Shown here piece by piece: positions 1 through 8,073 of a stretch of 64,000 bases of DNA (position 1 is the first letter of the stretch; each line of letters starts with the position of its first letter). Location of the stretch: NCBI GenBank assembly GCA_002698785.1, contig PAAG01000009.1:1-64000 (forward strand). The letters are read 5' to 3'. The translations under genes and the position numbers were made by a program. The stretch is from Verrucomicrobiales bacterium. GTDB lineage: Bacteria > Verrucomicrobiota > Verrucomicrobiia > Verrucomicrobiales > DEV007. Below the pieces are notes generated by a model. The model saw only the letters and a program-made list of their open reading frames with translations, was not told the DNA's origin and made no database searches.

Positions 1-389
1 GTGACGGCCTTCTCGAGGTCAGTCATGAATTCGTGACGCTGTGCCACTGCCTCTGGGCGGTGTACGGCCTTTAGATCAGGCTGTCGATCGATCCAGGCGA
101 TGTTGGAAGGTTCGTCCGAGAAGGAGCCGTCGAGATCGGTCGTCAAAATCGCCGGACGTCTTCCCGTCTTGCGGTAGTGATCGATGATCTTGTTCCGGAG
201 AATACCCGTCAGCCAGGTCTTCTCGTTGCAGTCGCCTCGGAATCTCTTGCGGGCATTCCATCCGGAAAGGAAGGTGTCCTGGACGAGATCCTCGGCGATG
301 CCGTAGTCGGAGATCCGCTGGAGAGCGAACCTTATCAAATAGTCGCGATAAGCGATATTCCAGTTTTCAGGATTAATCGTATGGTTCAT
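1..389 (-). CDS. ECF-type RNA polymerase sigma factor (partial, C-terminus beyond window edge)
   Basis: The frame runs from an ATG at 389 off the left edge without a stop, giving about 129 residues. Residues 32-40 (AEDLVQDTF) and 58-74 (TWLTGILRNKIIDHYRK) are the classic sigma-70 region 2 signatures of ECF factors: core binding, then -10 recognition. Region 4 should lie outside the window. It directs core RNA polymerase to a specific regulon in the cytoplasm. No anti-sigma gene is visible on this side. A promoter-like pair at 420-447 precedes it and carries an imperfect copy of the palindrome found in the promoter of the upstream tetR-type gene, so TetR control is likely. Subfamily cannot be given from half a protein. 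Confidence 0.88.
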   Translation of the reverse strand, partial: MNHTINPENWNIAYRDYLIRFALQRISDYGIAEDLVQDTFLSGWNARKRFRGDCNEKTWLTGILRNKIIDHYRKTGRRPAILTTDLDGSFSDEPSNIAWIDRQPDLKAVHRPEAVAQRHEFMTDLEKAV

Positions 390-419
390 GTGTGGTGGTC
401 TGTTCTGGGTGTGATAGAA

Positions 420-447
420 ATTTTACAGAATGGTCTGTCTGTTAAAA
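420..447 (-). promoter_or_regulatory. Putative promoter of the ECF sigma gene with embedded TetR-type operator
   Basis: Read on the minus strand, TTTTAA (447-442) and TAAAAT (425-420) are separated by 16 bases. Plus-strand 425-442 reads ACAGAATGGTCTGTCTGT: its right arm CTGTCTGT is identical to, and its left arm matches 6 of 8 bases of, the perfect palindrome at 1033-1050. The site fills the -35/-10 spacer, the usual place for repression. Promoter strength is a guess because the -35 is poor. Confidence 0.6.
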
Positions 448-460
448 TGGGCAAAAAAAC

Positions 461-1015
461 TCAGTGTTTCATCAGGTCTACAGCGAGGCTCTTTCCAACG
501 TGAATTGGCCAAATGGCTTTCAGATTTTGTGCCTCTGTAGTGGCTCCGGAATAGATGATAAAAAGTCGATCTCCAGCAGCGCAGATGTCCTCTTCGCTCT
601 TGTATTTAATGGCTGCTACTTTCCGAAAAAACTCGCGGATGGATTCTTTGTGAGAGTGAATCAAATCCAGAATTCCAGCTCCATCAGAAACGGCGCAGGT
701 ATTCGAATAAGGACAGCCACGAAATTCGCTTTGAATCATGTAGCCTTCGAGCTGGTCGAAATACTCACCGATAACTGCGGATGCGTCTGTCGATCCTTCG
801 AGAAGCGCTGCTTTGCGGTCCTCTCCTTTATCGTGAAGATCTTTCAACCAAGCTTCACAGAGAGCTTCTTTCGAAGAGTAGTGTTGGTAGAAACTAGCTT
901 TCGCAGTTTCCGCCTTTTCGATGATCTCGTTGATGCCAACTTCCGAATAACCACGCTGATGAAACAGCTGGCCGGCTGTTTCTAAAATGCGTTCTTTGGC
1001 GTTCGGTTTTCTCAT
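461..1015 (-). CDS. TetR/AcrR family transcriptional regulator
   Basis: This is a 184-residue cytoplasmic one-component repressor. Residues 5-46 form the TetR N-terminal HTH domain, with the recognition helix near 36-46 (AETAKASFYQHY). The C-terminal ligand domain contains FRGCPYSNTCA (98-108), a motif seen in a TetR subgroup whose members often respond to electrophiles or hydrophobic compounds. The ATG at 1015 is chosen over the TTG at 1027, because the TTG lies inside the predicted -10 region. A perfect 18-bp palindrome sits in its own promoter, indicating autorepression, and a second copy precedes the downstream ECF sigma gene. The ligand is unknown. Confidence 0.9.
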   Translation of the reverse strand: MRKPNAKERILETAGQLFHQRGYSEVGINEIIEKAETAKASFYQHYSSKEALCEAWLKDLHDKGEDRKAALLEGSTDASAVIGEYFDQLEGYMIQSEFRGCPYSNTCAVSDGAGILDLIHSHKESIREFFRKVAAIKYKSEEDICAAGDRLFIIYSGATTEAQNLKAIWPIHVGKSLAVDLMKH

Positions 1016-1025
1016 ATCTGCTTCC

Positions 1026-1053
1026 AAGATAAACAGACAGACCTGTCTGTAAA
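1026..1053 (-). promoter_or_regulatory. Promoter of the tetR-type gene with perfect 18-bp palindromic operator
   Basis: On the minus strand TTTACA (1053-1048) and TATCTT (1031-1026) are 16 bases apart. The plus strand at 1033-1050 reads ACAGACAGACCTGTCTGT, a perfect inverted repeat of 8-bp arms around a 2-bp centre. It spans the spacer and touches both hexamers, which is standard autorepression architecture for TetR proteins. Confidence 0.75.
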
Positions 1054-1103
1054 GTCCTTTTTTTGCAGATTTCTCGATTTTTCTTCTTCAGCGATTTTCT
1101 CGC

Positions 1104-2648
1104 CTATTCGAATCGGAAACAGGCGACGCTCTTCGGTGTGCGGAGGTAGATGCTCTTTCCGGCCATCGCAGGGGAGGCACAGTAGAGGGCTCCCACCTTG
1201 GCTTTGCCGAGGTTGTTATAGTCTTCACCCGAGGCTTCGATCATGGAGATAAATCCACCTCGGTTTTCGTATACGAGTAGTTTTCCGTCGGCAACGAGAG
1301 GTGAGGAAATGGATGAAGATGCTTCCCGTTCCCAAGCGATTTCGCCGGATTCGAGATTGATGCAGATGTGACGCTCGCTCCCCAGGTGATACACAAAACC
1401 ATCATGGATGATTGGGCTGGATCCATATCGACGAGCCAGGAAGCCATGCGCCCAGAGTTCTTCTGCTCCTCCCTCCGTAAGTTGGTAGGCGATCAGGTTC
1501 TTTCCGTCGAGGCGGCTGCTGACAACGACTGTATCGTCGGAAACAACGGGCGTTCCGTCACCACCGCCGGGTTGTTGCCATACGATTTCTCCTGTCTCAG
1601 AATCGACTCCACACAAGTCTTTGGCTGAATTGCAGATCACGAGATTCTTCCAGGCCGCGGGGGATTGGTTCGCGCCTTTGATCTCCTTGTTCGGCCAGAG
1701 TTCTTCGCCCGTAGCTGCGTCAAAGGCAGTCAGCATGTTCTGCTGGATGATGATCTTTCCGTCGAGGAACAAGGGGGAAGAAGCCGGTCCCTTTTTTCCT
1801 GCGAGCTTGGACTTCCAGACTTCTTCACCACTCTTGGTATCAACACAATAGATGTGTTCACTCAGCGCTGCGTAGACTTTTCCATCGGCAACGCAAGGTG
1901 TGCTGGAAGAAGCCCGGCCGCTTGGGAAACCTTTCTGCTCGAAACGCCAGACGACTTCACCAGTTTCAGCATCGAGGCATAGAATGACATCGTTGGCGAC
2001 TTTCTTGGTCGCTGGAATTGCCTTTACGATTTGTTCGCGGATAGCGGGATCGAAATTCTGCTCGTCGATCCAGGCTTCCACTTCAGTCTGATTCGCGAAT
2101 GTCTTATTGGAGACAGTTCTGAGAGTATCATAAACAGAAAGCGGGATCGCAGACGGTCCTTTCTTAAAACGGCTTATCACCCAGCCTCCCAGACTCAGCT
2201 GGGTCTTTTCGTCGAGATTGTCTTCGACCCATTTCTTTGCCCATTCATCGAGAGCATTTCCGCGGAGGCGGCGACTCAAATTCATTCGCTCGTGCTCCAT
2301 CTTTTCGACTGTCTCTTTTGGGATGGAGTTGGTACCCCGGTAGCCGAGCGTGGATAAAACATCGCCGTCGATTTTTCGGGTTTCGGTCGGCTCGTCGAGG
2401 TGCCAGACGACAGCGAGGAAAAGCTTTCCGTCAGCGATCGCTACGCTGCCGTGTCCGCCGTAGTGGTCACTGGGAATTTCCTCTGTCGTTTCCCAGAGTA
2501 GTTTTGGGGCAGTGTTTTCATTCAACTCGGCTGGGAGACCAGTGCTCGTTGCGATGCCGTTTCTGTGTGGGCCTCGCCACTGCGGCCAGTCGGCAAATGC
2601 GGTGCTGCTGAATGTAAGAAAAAGGAGAACAAGGAGTCGATAACTCAT
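1104..2648 (-). CDS. Secreted PQQ-type (BamB-like) beta-propeller repeat protein
   Basis: The 514-residue protein has a signal peptide (about 1-19) followed directly by DWPQWRGPHRNG, the start typical of the outer-membrane-assembly-BamB-like PQQ propellers abundant in Planctomycetes and Verrucomicrobia. Blades are visible as recurrent units of the type 'DAETGEVVWRF', 'DTKSGEEVWKSKL', 'DAATGEELW', 'DSETGEIVW' and 'NLESGEIAWER', in the middle and C-terminal two thirds. Residues about 95-215 interrupt the propeller with a charged helical insertion. No catalytic dehydrogenase residues or haem motif are evident, so it may be a binding or scaffold protein. It is divergent from the glycosyltransferase gene, with about 108 bases between starts. 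Confidence 0.85.
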   Translation of the reverse strand: MSYRLLVLLFLTFSSTAFADWPQWRGPHRNGIATSTGLPAELNENTAPKLLWETTEEIPSDHYGGHGSVAIADGKLFLAVVWHLDEPTETRKIDGDVLSTLGYRGTNSIPKETVEKMEHERMNLSRRLRGNALDEWAKKWVEDNLDEKTQLSLGGWVISRFKKGPSAIPLSVYDTLRTVSNKTFANQTEVEAWIDEQNFDPAIREQIVKAIPATKKVANDVILCLDAETGEVVWRFEQKGFPSGRASSSTPCVADGKVYAALSEHIYCVDTKSGEEVWKSKLAGKKGPASSPLFLDGKIIIQQNMLTAFDAATGEELWPNKEIKGANQSPAAWKNLVICNSAKDLCGVDSETGEIVWQQPGGGDGTPVVSDDTVVVSSRLDGKNLIAYQLTEGGAEELWAHGFLARRYGSSPIIHDGFVYHLGSERHICINLESGEIAWEREASSSISSPLVADGKLLVYENRGGFISMIEASGEDYNNLGKAKVGALYCASPAMAGKSIYLRTPKSVACFRFE

Positions 2649-2756
2649 AACAATAGTGCGCTAAGGGCAGGAGAATGTAGTGCGAGTTCGCCCAAATGCA
2701 TTGGCGTTATAATGTCCGAAACAAACTCCCTATCGTATAGTATCGAAGGAACGAAC

Positions 2757-4082
2757 ATGGTATCTCCCAAGGAAAATTCCCGAATCGTCTACATCACCGC
2801 CGGAGCGGGCGGGATGTATTGTGGAAGCTGCATCCGGGATAACCTGCTGACTGGCGGGCTGGAAGACCTTGGCTGGGATGTAACGCTTCTGCCCCTATAT
2901 ACTCCGATTCGGGTTGATGAAGCGGATCATTCAGTCGACCAGATTTTCTTCGGCGGGATCAATGTCTACCTCCAGCAGAAGATTCCGCTGTTTCGACATC
3001 TTCCTTCGTTCCTGGATCGTTGGCTGGATAATCCGAAGCTGATTCGGCGGGTTGCGTCACGGGCGGTTTCCGTGAGCGCGAAGGAACTCGGATCGATGAC
3101 CCTGTCGATGGTGAAAGGCGAACATGGCTACCAGAAGAAAGAAGTCGCTCGTCTCGTTCATTGGCTGAAAGAACTCGCTAAACCCGATCTCATCTGCCTG
3201 ACCAACTTGCTTGTAGGCGGTTCGATCCCGGCATTGAAGCGCGAACTTGGTGTCCCGATCTTCGTTACCTTGCAGGGTGATGATGTTTTTCTTGATGAAC
3301 TGGAAGAGCCCTGGCGGGAGCAGGTTCTGGCGGAGATGAAAAAGCTGGCGAGTGAAGCCGACGGGTTCATCACCTTCTCAGAATTCTACCGGGATCACAT
3401 GTGTGGGGTTCTCGACATCCCTAAAGAGAAATTTCGCATCGTTCCCCTCGGCGTAGATGTTGAGGAATTCAACACTGTCCATGCTGCGCAGAAGGACCGA
3501 AAAGGGAACTCACGCATCGGCTACTTTGCCCGCTTGTCTCCCGAGAAAGGATTCGACATTGCTGTGGATAGTTTCCTGGAGTTGGCAAAGCGGAACAACG
3601 ATGCCGAGCTTCACGTTGCTGGCTGGCTGTCGGAGAAGGACAGGAAGTTCTACGAAGAGCAGATTCAAAAGATCGAAGAGGCTGGACTCTCTGGGCGTTT
3701 CCAGCATGTCGAGGCACCAGATCTGGCAGGCAAACTGAAGTTCCTCTCCGAGATCGACATCTTCTCCGTTCCTGCGCGATTTATCGAGCCAAAGGGGATC
3801 TATGTGCTCGAGGCAATGGCTTGCGGACTCCCCGTGGTCGCGCCTGACCGAGGAGCTTTTCCTGAAATGATCAATGCAAGTGGAGCGGGAGCGCTGAGTC
3901 GTCACGGTGATCCCGTAGACCTGGCAGACAAACTTCATGACATGATCGAAAATCCAGATCGATGCCGCGAAATGGGAGCGGCCGGACGAAAGTGGGTCGA
4001 AGAATCGAACAACCAACGCCTCATGGCCGAAGCAACGGGAAGTGTGTTTGCTAGTGTTCTTTCCGGTAGCGAGCCGGGGTGA
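2757..4082 (+). CDS. Glycosyltransferase family 4 (GT-B fold)
   Basis: This 441-residue cytosolic enzyme should transfer a sugar from a nucleotide donor to an unknown acceptor. The N-terminal glycine-rich loop GAGGMYCGSCIRDN opens the acceptor domain. The donor-binding E-x7-E motif lies in EPKGIYVLEAMACGLPVV (about 343-360), with a typical 'PFEMI'-like follow-up (GAFPEMI). The ATG at 2757 is preferred because AAGGA sits six bases upstream; an in-frame ATG at 2712 has no ribosome-binding site. The N-terminus resembles the GT4 branch that begins GxGGMYCGSC, common in PVC bacteria. Its 3' end overlaps the convergent AraC gene by 32 bases. Confidence 0.9.
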   Translation: MVSPKENSRIVYITAGAGGMYCGSCIRDNLLTGGLEDLGWDVTLLPLYTPIRVDEADHSVDQIFFGGINVYLQQKIPLFRHLPSFLDRWLDNPKLIRRVASRAVSVSAKELGSMTLSMVKGEHGYQKKEVARLVHWLKELAKPDLICLTNLLVGGSIPALKRELGVPIFVTLQGDDVFLDELEEPWREQVLAEMKKLASEADGFITFSEFYRDHMCGVLDIPKEKFRIVPLGVDVEEFNTVHAAQKDRKGNSRIGYFARLSPEKGFDIAVDSFLELAKRNNDAELHVAGWLSEKDRKFYEEQIQKIEEAGLSGRFQHVEAPDLAGKLKFLSEIDIFSVPARFIEPKGIYVLEAMACGLPVVAPDRGAFPEMINASGAGALSRHGDPVDLADKLHDMIENPDRCREMGAAGRKWVEESNNQRLMAEATGSVFASVLSGSEPG

Positions 4083-4794
4083 TCCCCATGTGGGTCTTGA
4101 AGTGCTGCGTGAAGGAACTCTGATCGCAGAATCCGTAGTCGAGAGCGATTTCGCTGATCTGTCGGTCGGAGGAGCGAAGATCTTCACAAGCTGCCTGGAT
4201 TCGCGTCTTGATAAGAAAGGTGCTGGGGTTCGTTCCGAAGACTTCGCGGAAGCGGCGATTGAATTGTCGGACCGACATGCCCGTTCGCTTAGCCAGATCC
4301 GTCATGCTGATGTGCTCCTGAAAGTGATCTCGAATGTAGCTGACTGCCCGATCGAGTTGGAGGTGAGGAGTCAGGGCCGACTTTTCCCCCGAATAGCTTT
4401 GTACGGTTCCCATCACTCCGATCACCGATCCGTCGCGACCGAATACCGGGAACTTGTTGGTGAAATACCAGTCAGGGAGTCCCTGCAGGTTGAAGAACAG
4501 CTCGACGATTTTTAGTTTCGGCTCACCTGATTGGATCACGGCTTCGTCATCGCTGCGAAACTTCGAGGCGAGTCGCTCCGGAAAGAGTTCGTAGTCGTTC
4601 TTTCCGATTACTTCGTCTTCGGACGAACATCCTAGCCTCTCCCAGAAGGCTCGATTTGCTGAGACGATTTTGTATTCGAGATTCTTGGCAAAGAACGAGA
4701 CTCCCGGCAGATGATCGAACAGCACTTCGAAATGCGAGTCGGGAGACAGCGCACGCAGGAAGTCTGATTTGAGTTGCCGGGAGAGAGCGGACAT
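4051..4794 (-). CDS. PAS domain-containing AraC family transcriptional regulator
   Basis: The 247-residue protein combines an N-terminal PAS fold (about 20-135, 'VLFDHLPGVSFFAKNLEY...NRAFWERLG...GKNDYELFP') with a C-terminal AraC double HTH (about 150-245, ending 'FTQHFKTHMGITPARYRKEH'). PAS-AraC proteins are one-component sensors; the PAS ligand is not predictable here. I start it at the ATG at 4794, since the longer frame to 4845 adds a non-conserved leader. It lies divergent to the PL14-like lyase gene with about 130 bases between, so it may control that gene. The overlap with the glycosyltransferase 3' end is tail-to-tail. Confidence 0.9.
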   Translation of the reverse strand: MSALSRQLKSDFLRALSPDSHFEVLFDHLPGVSFFAKNLEYKIVSANRAFWERLGCSSEDEVIGKNDYELFPERLASKFRSDDEAVIQSGEPKLKIVELFFNLQGLPDWYFTNKFPVFGRDGSVIGVMGTVQSYSGEKSALTPHLQLDRAVSYIRDHFQEHISMTDLAKRTGMSVRQFNRRFREVFGTNPSTFLIKTRIQAACEDLRSSDRQISEIALDYGFCDQSSFTQHFKTHMGITPARYRKEH

Positions 4795-4926
4795 CGTTGG
4801 AGAAAGAATAGACCATGGCCGAATCGGCATAAAACAGTTCCCCATACGGGTTTGAGGGAAGTTCGCCTTCGCGATTGAAGAGGGAACCGAATGAGGTTTC
4901 AGTGAAGCGTGTCGAATGTGCTAAGA

Positions 4927-5700
4927 ATGTATCGGATTGCCTTGATGTCCGTTGTGATGGCAATCCCAGTAATGGCGGAAGAGCCTATTTCCACATTTGA
5001 GGTCGATTTCGATACAGAGCCCCGAGGGCCAATGCCCCCTGCGATTGCCGCCTTGCTGTTTGGGCCACTGGAATGGGAGTCGCTAAATGAGCGTGCCAGA
5101 ATCGTCGAAGTGCCGAATGGTGGGCGAGCCCTGAAAGTCATCTATCCAAAAGATGCCTACCGATCGGAGAGAAGCGGATCCTCGTTCGTAACGAAGCTCA
5201 AGCCTACCCGGAAAGCCTCTCTCGAATACACATTTCGATTCGGGCCTGATTTTCCATTCACCAAAGGGGGCAAGCTGCCGGGCCTGGGAGCTGGTGGAAG
5301 TCAGTTCACTGGCGGTCGCAGTCCTGACGAATCCGGTGGATGGTCAGCGCGATTCATGTGGCGCCGGGAAGGTGAGTTGGAGCTGTATTTCTACCATCCA
5401 AAGATGAAGTCAAAATACGGCGAGAGTCACTTGTTAGGAATCAAGTGTGAGCCAGAAGTGGACTACAGAATCCGGCTGGAGATCGATGCCGGGGACGCAG
5501 GAAAAGCGAATGGAAACCTGGAGGTATTTCTCAATGGCGAAAGCCGCCTGAAGCTGGATGACCTACTCTTATCAGGAGACAAATACGGCCCCGTGGATTC
5601 GTTCCTGTTCTCTACCTTCTTCGGTGGGAATTCAAAAGACTGGGGACCGGAGAGGGATGGGGTGATTTGGTTTGATGAGTTGGTTTTTGGTTCGCGTTGA
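4927..5700 (+). CDS. Secreted polysaccharide lyase family 14-like protein
   Basis: The 257-residue protein has a signal peptide (about 1-19, ending VMA). A single beta-sandwich domain follows with features of PL14 alginate/glucuronan lyases: 'GGKLPGLGAGG', 'GGWSARFMWRREGELELYFY' and 'GPVDSFLFSTFFGGNSKDWGP', and a C-terminal 'IWFDELVF' strand. Such proteins bind or cleave uronate polymers outside the cytoplasm. Start choice is uncertain: ATG 4927 leaves the cleanest signal peptide, while GTG 4909 and GTG 4918 are also in frame. The neighbouring divergent PAS-AraC gene may regulate it. Substrate and activity are inferred from family only. Confidence 0.75.
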   Translation: MYRIALMSVVMAIPVMAEEPISTFEVDFDTEPRGPMPPAIAALLFGPLEWESLNERARIVEVPNGGRALKVIYPKDAYRSERSGSSFVTKLKPTRKASLEYTFRFGPDFPFTKGGKLPGLGAGGSQFTGGRSPDESGGWSARFMWRREGELELYFYHPKMKSKYGESHLLGIKCEPEVDYRIRLEIDAGDAGKANGNLEVFLNGESRLKLDDLLLSGDKYGPVDSFLFSTFFGGNSKDWGPERDGVIWFDELVFGSR

Positions 5701-5794
5701 AGAACTGATCCACAGAGCGTTTTTGACAAGCCAAGATTGATGCTTCTCTGCAGGTCGAATGCTATGCTGAACTTTTTAGATGGGGTTGTCTGAT

Positions 5795-5823
5795 TTGATC
5801 TGAATATGTATATTTGTATACAT
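5795..5823 (+). promoter_or_regulatory. Promoter with embedded palindrome upstream of the membrane winged-helix gene
   Basis: TTGATC (5795-5800) and TATACA (5817-5822) are 16 bases apart. ATGTATATTTGTATACAT at 5806-5823 is a perfect inverted repeat with 7-bp arms and a TTTG centre, covering the spacer and the -10. It lies 70 bases before the ATG at 5894. The layout suggests an operator, possibly for the product of this gene itself. Confidence 0.55.
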
Positions 5824-5893
5824 CGATGTGTGCGCTAATGTATTGACATGGATACGTGCGGAGGGGATTGTAAGGTATCGTAGTTATTGTGAA

Positions 5894-6544
5894 ATGAAGG
5901 GGGGTATAACTCACGTCAGGAATCCGCTGACAATCGTTGCTGTGTTTGCGGGTCTGGCAGAAGTAGGTGGAACCGTAGTTCTACCACTTTTGGAGAAAGA
6001 GGTCCAATCGGTGTACGTTTGGTTCCTAATGTTATTTCCACTTTTTCTTGTGGGGGTGTTTTTCTGGGTGCTCTACAAGAAGCATTTTGTTTTGTATGCG
6101 CCTTCTGATTTTCAAAGTGACAAGGGCTTTACGGATGTATTACAGGGAGCTGCTCAGGGGAGAGCCATTGAAAAGATAGATCAGATAGGACGTGGGAATC
6201 TCAGTGAACCGTCGGCGCTTGAAGGGATTTCATGCTCTCCAGAAAACCCTCCGGATGTATTTGAAGGTCTAGGAAGAGATGCAAAAAAGGTGTTGCGAAC
6301 ACTATGGAAATATCAAACTGAAATGTTTCCGGATTACAGTGCAAGGTGGGGGTTTGGAGTCGGTATAGGAGCGCCGGATTACAGGAACTTCCAGTTGGGA
6401 GTCGATGAACTCAGAAAATTCGAACTTGCGAGTGTCGACCAGAAAGGGTTCTGTTATCTCACTCAAAGGGGCATTCAATTTTGTGAGGGGAACCGTGACG
6501 CAATTGAAGTTGGTGGAGAGACTTACGACGATTTTGGTAACTAG
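5894..6544 (+). CDS. Two-TM membrane protein with C-terminal winged-helix-like domain
   Basis: I do not recognise the family. The ATG at 5894 gives 216 residues. Two hydrophobic helices lie at about 11-32 and 39-61, followed by a cytoplasmic tail. The last ~75 residues read like a winged helix: 'AKKVLRTLWKYQTE' as a first helix, 'GVDELRKFELASVD' as the recognition region, and 'FCYLTQRGIQFC' as the wing with the usual LTxxG. The gene is noticeably more AT-rich and uses more A/T-ending codons than its neighbours, suggesting later acquisition. A palindrome sits in its promoter. It could be a membrane-anchored regulator or just an inner-membrane protein. Confidence 0.6.
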   Translation: MKGGITHVRNPLTIVAVFAGLAEVGGTVVLPLLEKEVQSVYVWFLMLFPLFLVGVFFWVLYKKHFVLYAPSDFQSDKGFTDVLQGAAQGRAIEKIDQIGRGNLSEPSALEGISCSPENPPDVFEGLGRDAKKVLRTLWKYQTEMFPDYSARWGFGVGIGAPDYRNFQLGVDELRKFELASVDQKGFCYLTQRGIQFCEGNRDAIEVGGETYDDFGN

Positions 6545-6617
6545 ACAGTTCCCTTCGGCTGCCGATTAGGGTAAGGCCATTTTTCAAATAATGGTGGCAG
6601 GCTGTTCTAGTTTGAAA

Positions 6618-7994
6618 CTACCCCAAATCCGGCAGCGCACTTTCCGCGTCACCAAAGCGGTCCATCTTGACGCCCATGCGTTCCATCACGGCGAGGTGGA
6701 GTCGGCAGAGGCGGCGGTTTTCTTCTTTGCTGTAGTCGAAGAGTCGGTTGCCTTTGAGGGTGCCACCGCCACCTCCGGCGAGAAGGATGGGCAACTGGCG
6801 TGAGTCGTGGGCGTTTCCGTCCCAGAGGCTGGAACAGAAAAGGATCATGCTGTTGTCGAGTAGGGATCGCTCGCCTTCGTCGGTCTGGTCCATTTTCTGG
6901 AGCGTCTCACTGAGCAACTGCATGTGATACTGGTTCACTCTCTGATACATGTCGAGACGTTCGGCATTTCCGGCGTGGTGGGAAAGTTCGTGGATGCCAC
7001 CCTTGATGTTCCCGAGGAAACCAAGGTTCATCTGGGAAAGGTCGTTGTTCAGCATCATGGTCGCGATGCGGGTGCGATCCATCTGGAAGGCGAGCACCAT
7101 GATGTCGAGCTGGAGTTTAAGGTGATCTCTTACGTCGGCCGGGATGCCTGCTTCGGGGCGAGCGAAGGTAGGCTTCTTCACCGTCGGCTGCCAGCCTGTG
7201 CCGTTGGTGTCGCGCTTGGAGATTTCGTCGGCACGCTCGATACGCTGTTCGAGTTCGCGGACGGAGGTAAAATATTCATCCAGCTTCTGGGCGTCACGGC
7301 TGCTGACTTTTCCCTTCAGGCTGTTGGCTTCAGAAAGGACGAGGTCGAGGACGCTCTTGTCTCGGCGACGTTTGCTGCCGTCGTCGAAGAGTTGGTCGAA
7401 GGCTTGCTGAGGATAAATCTCCTTCGGGGCAGGGGTAGTCGGGCTGCTCCAGGAGATATACGCGGAATACAGGGAGGTAAAGCCGCTGTCGGTGCTGTAG
7501 CGGGGCGGTTCGGTGCCGAGGACGATACTGGGCATCGGAGTGGCGCGACCAATCTCCTGGGCCATCAGCTGGTCCATGGTTGTGCCTACCTGCACATCGG
7601 TGGTCGTTTGTTTTACCGTCAGTCCCGAAAGGACGTTCATCTTCGGGTAGTGGCCGCCGGGACCTTCGACGGTGGTAGGGTTCCAAAGCCCCTTCATTAC
7701 AAGCAGGCGATCTTTCACCGGCTCCAGCGGGCTGAGAGTCTTCATCAACTCCAAACCATTTGCTCCCTGTGTCGCACCCCAATGATGAGGGTTCACGCCG
7801 TTCCCCATGAAAAGAGCGGCGAAACGACGAGGTGCTTCCGTCTGTGCAGCAGCACCAGCTTTTCCTGCTGCGGTGCTGCCCCATGCGTTCATGGATTCGA
7901 GCCATGGTAGGCCGAAAGCGATACCTGCACCGCGCAGAAAATGACGGCGCGTGGTTCCGCGAGAGCGTTGGGAGGAGAAGGAAGGAACGTTCAT
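6618..7994 (-). CDS. DUF1552 domain-containing protein with Tat signal
   Basis: The 458-residue protein carries a twin-arginine signal (TTRRHFLRG, about 14-22) and then the DUF1552 fold ('RFAALFMGNGVNPHHWG', 'LLVMKGLWN', 'LSQMNLGFLG', 'HELSHHAGN', 'DNSMILFCSSLWDGNAHDSRQLPILLAGGGGGTLKGNR'), split here into short quotes. It belongs to the alkaline-phosphatase/sulfatase-like superfamily fold that in PVC bacteria is nearly always encoded next to a DUF1592 protein, as here. The DUF1592 gene lies 79 bases upstream on the same strand, so the two form an operon. The biochemical role is unknown; extracytoplasmic location follows from the Tat signal. Confidence 0.93.
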   Translation of the reverse strand: MNVPSFSSQRSRGTTRRHFLRGAGIAFGLPWLESMNAWGSTAAGKAGAAAQTEAPRRFAALFMGNGVNPHHWGATQGANGLELMKTLSPLEPVKDRLLVMKGLWNPTTVEGPGGHYPKMNVLSGLTVKQTTTDVQVGTTMDQLMAQEIGRATPMPSIVLGTEPPRYSTDSGFTSLYSAYISWSSPTTPAPKEIYPQQAFDQLFDDGSKRRRDKSVLDLVLSEANSLKGKVSSRDAQKLDEYFTSVRELEQRIERADEISKRDTNGTGWQPTVKKPTFARPEAGIPADVRDHLKLQLDIMVLAFQMDRTRIATMMLNNDLSQMNLGFLGNIKGGIHELSHHAGNAERLDMYQRVNQYHMQLLSETLQKMDQTDEGERSLLDNSMILFCSSLWDGNAHDSRQLPILLAGGGGGTLKGNRLFDYSKEENRRLCRLHLAVMERMGVKMDRFGDAESALPDLG

Positions 7995-8073
7995 GGAAAG
8001 GTATAAGAAAAGTTTCAGCAGGATCGGTGCATCATCGAATCCACAATGACGCTATCTTCGGAGCCCGTAAGGG

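Noticed and set aside
6924-7910. Long open frame (328 codons) on the plus strand opposite the DUF1552 gene
   Set aside because: It lies wholly inside the DUF1552 coding region, has no recognisable domain, and arises from the complementary codon bias. The minus-strand gene has a clear Tat signal and family motifs.
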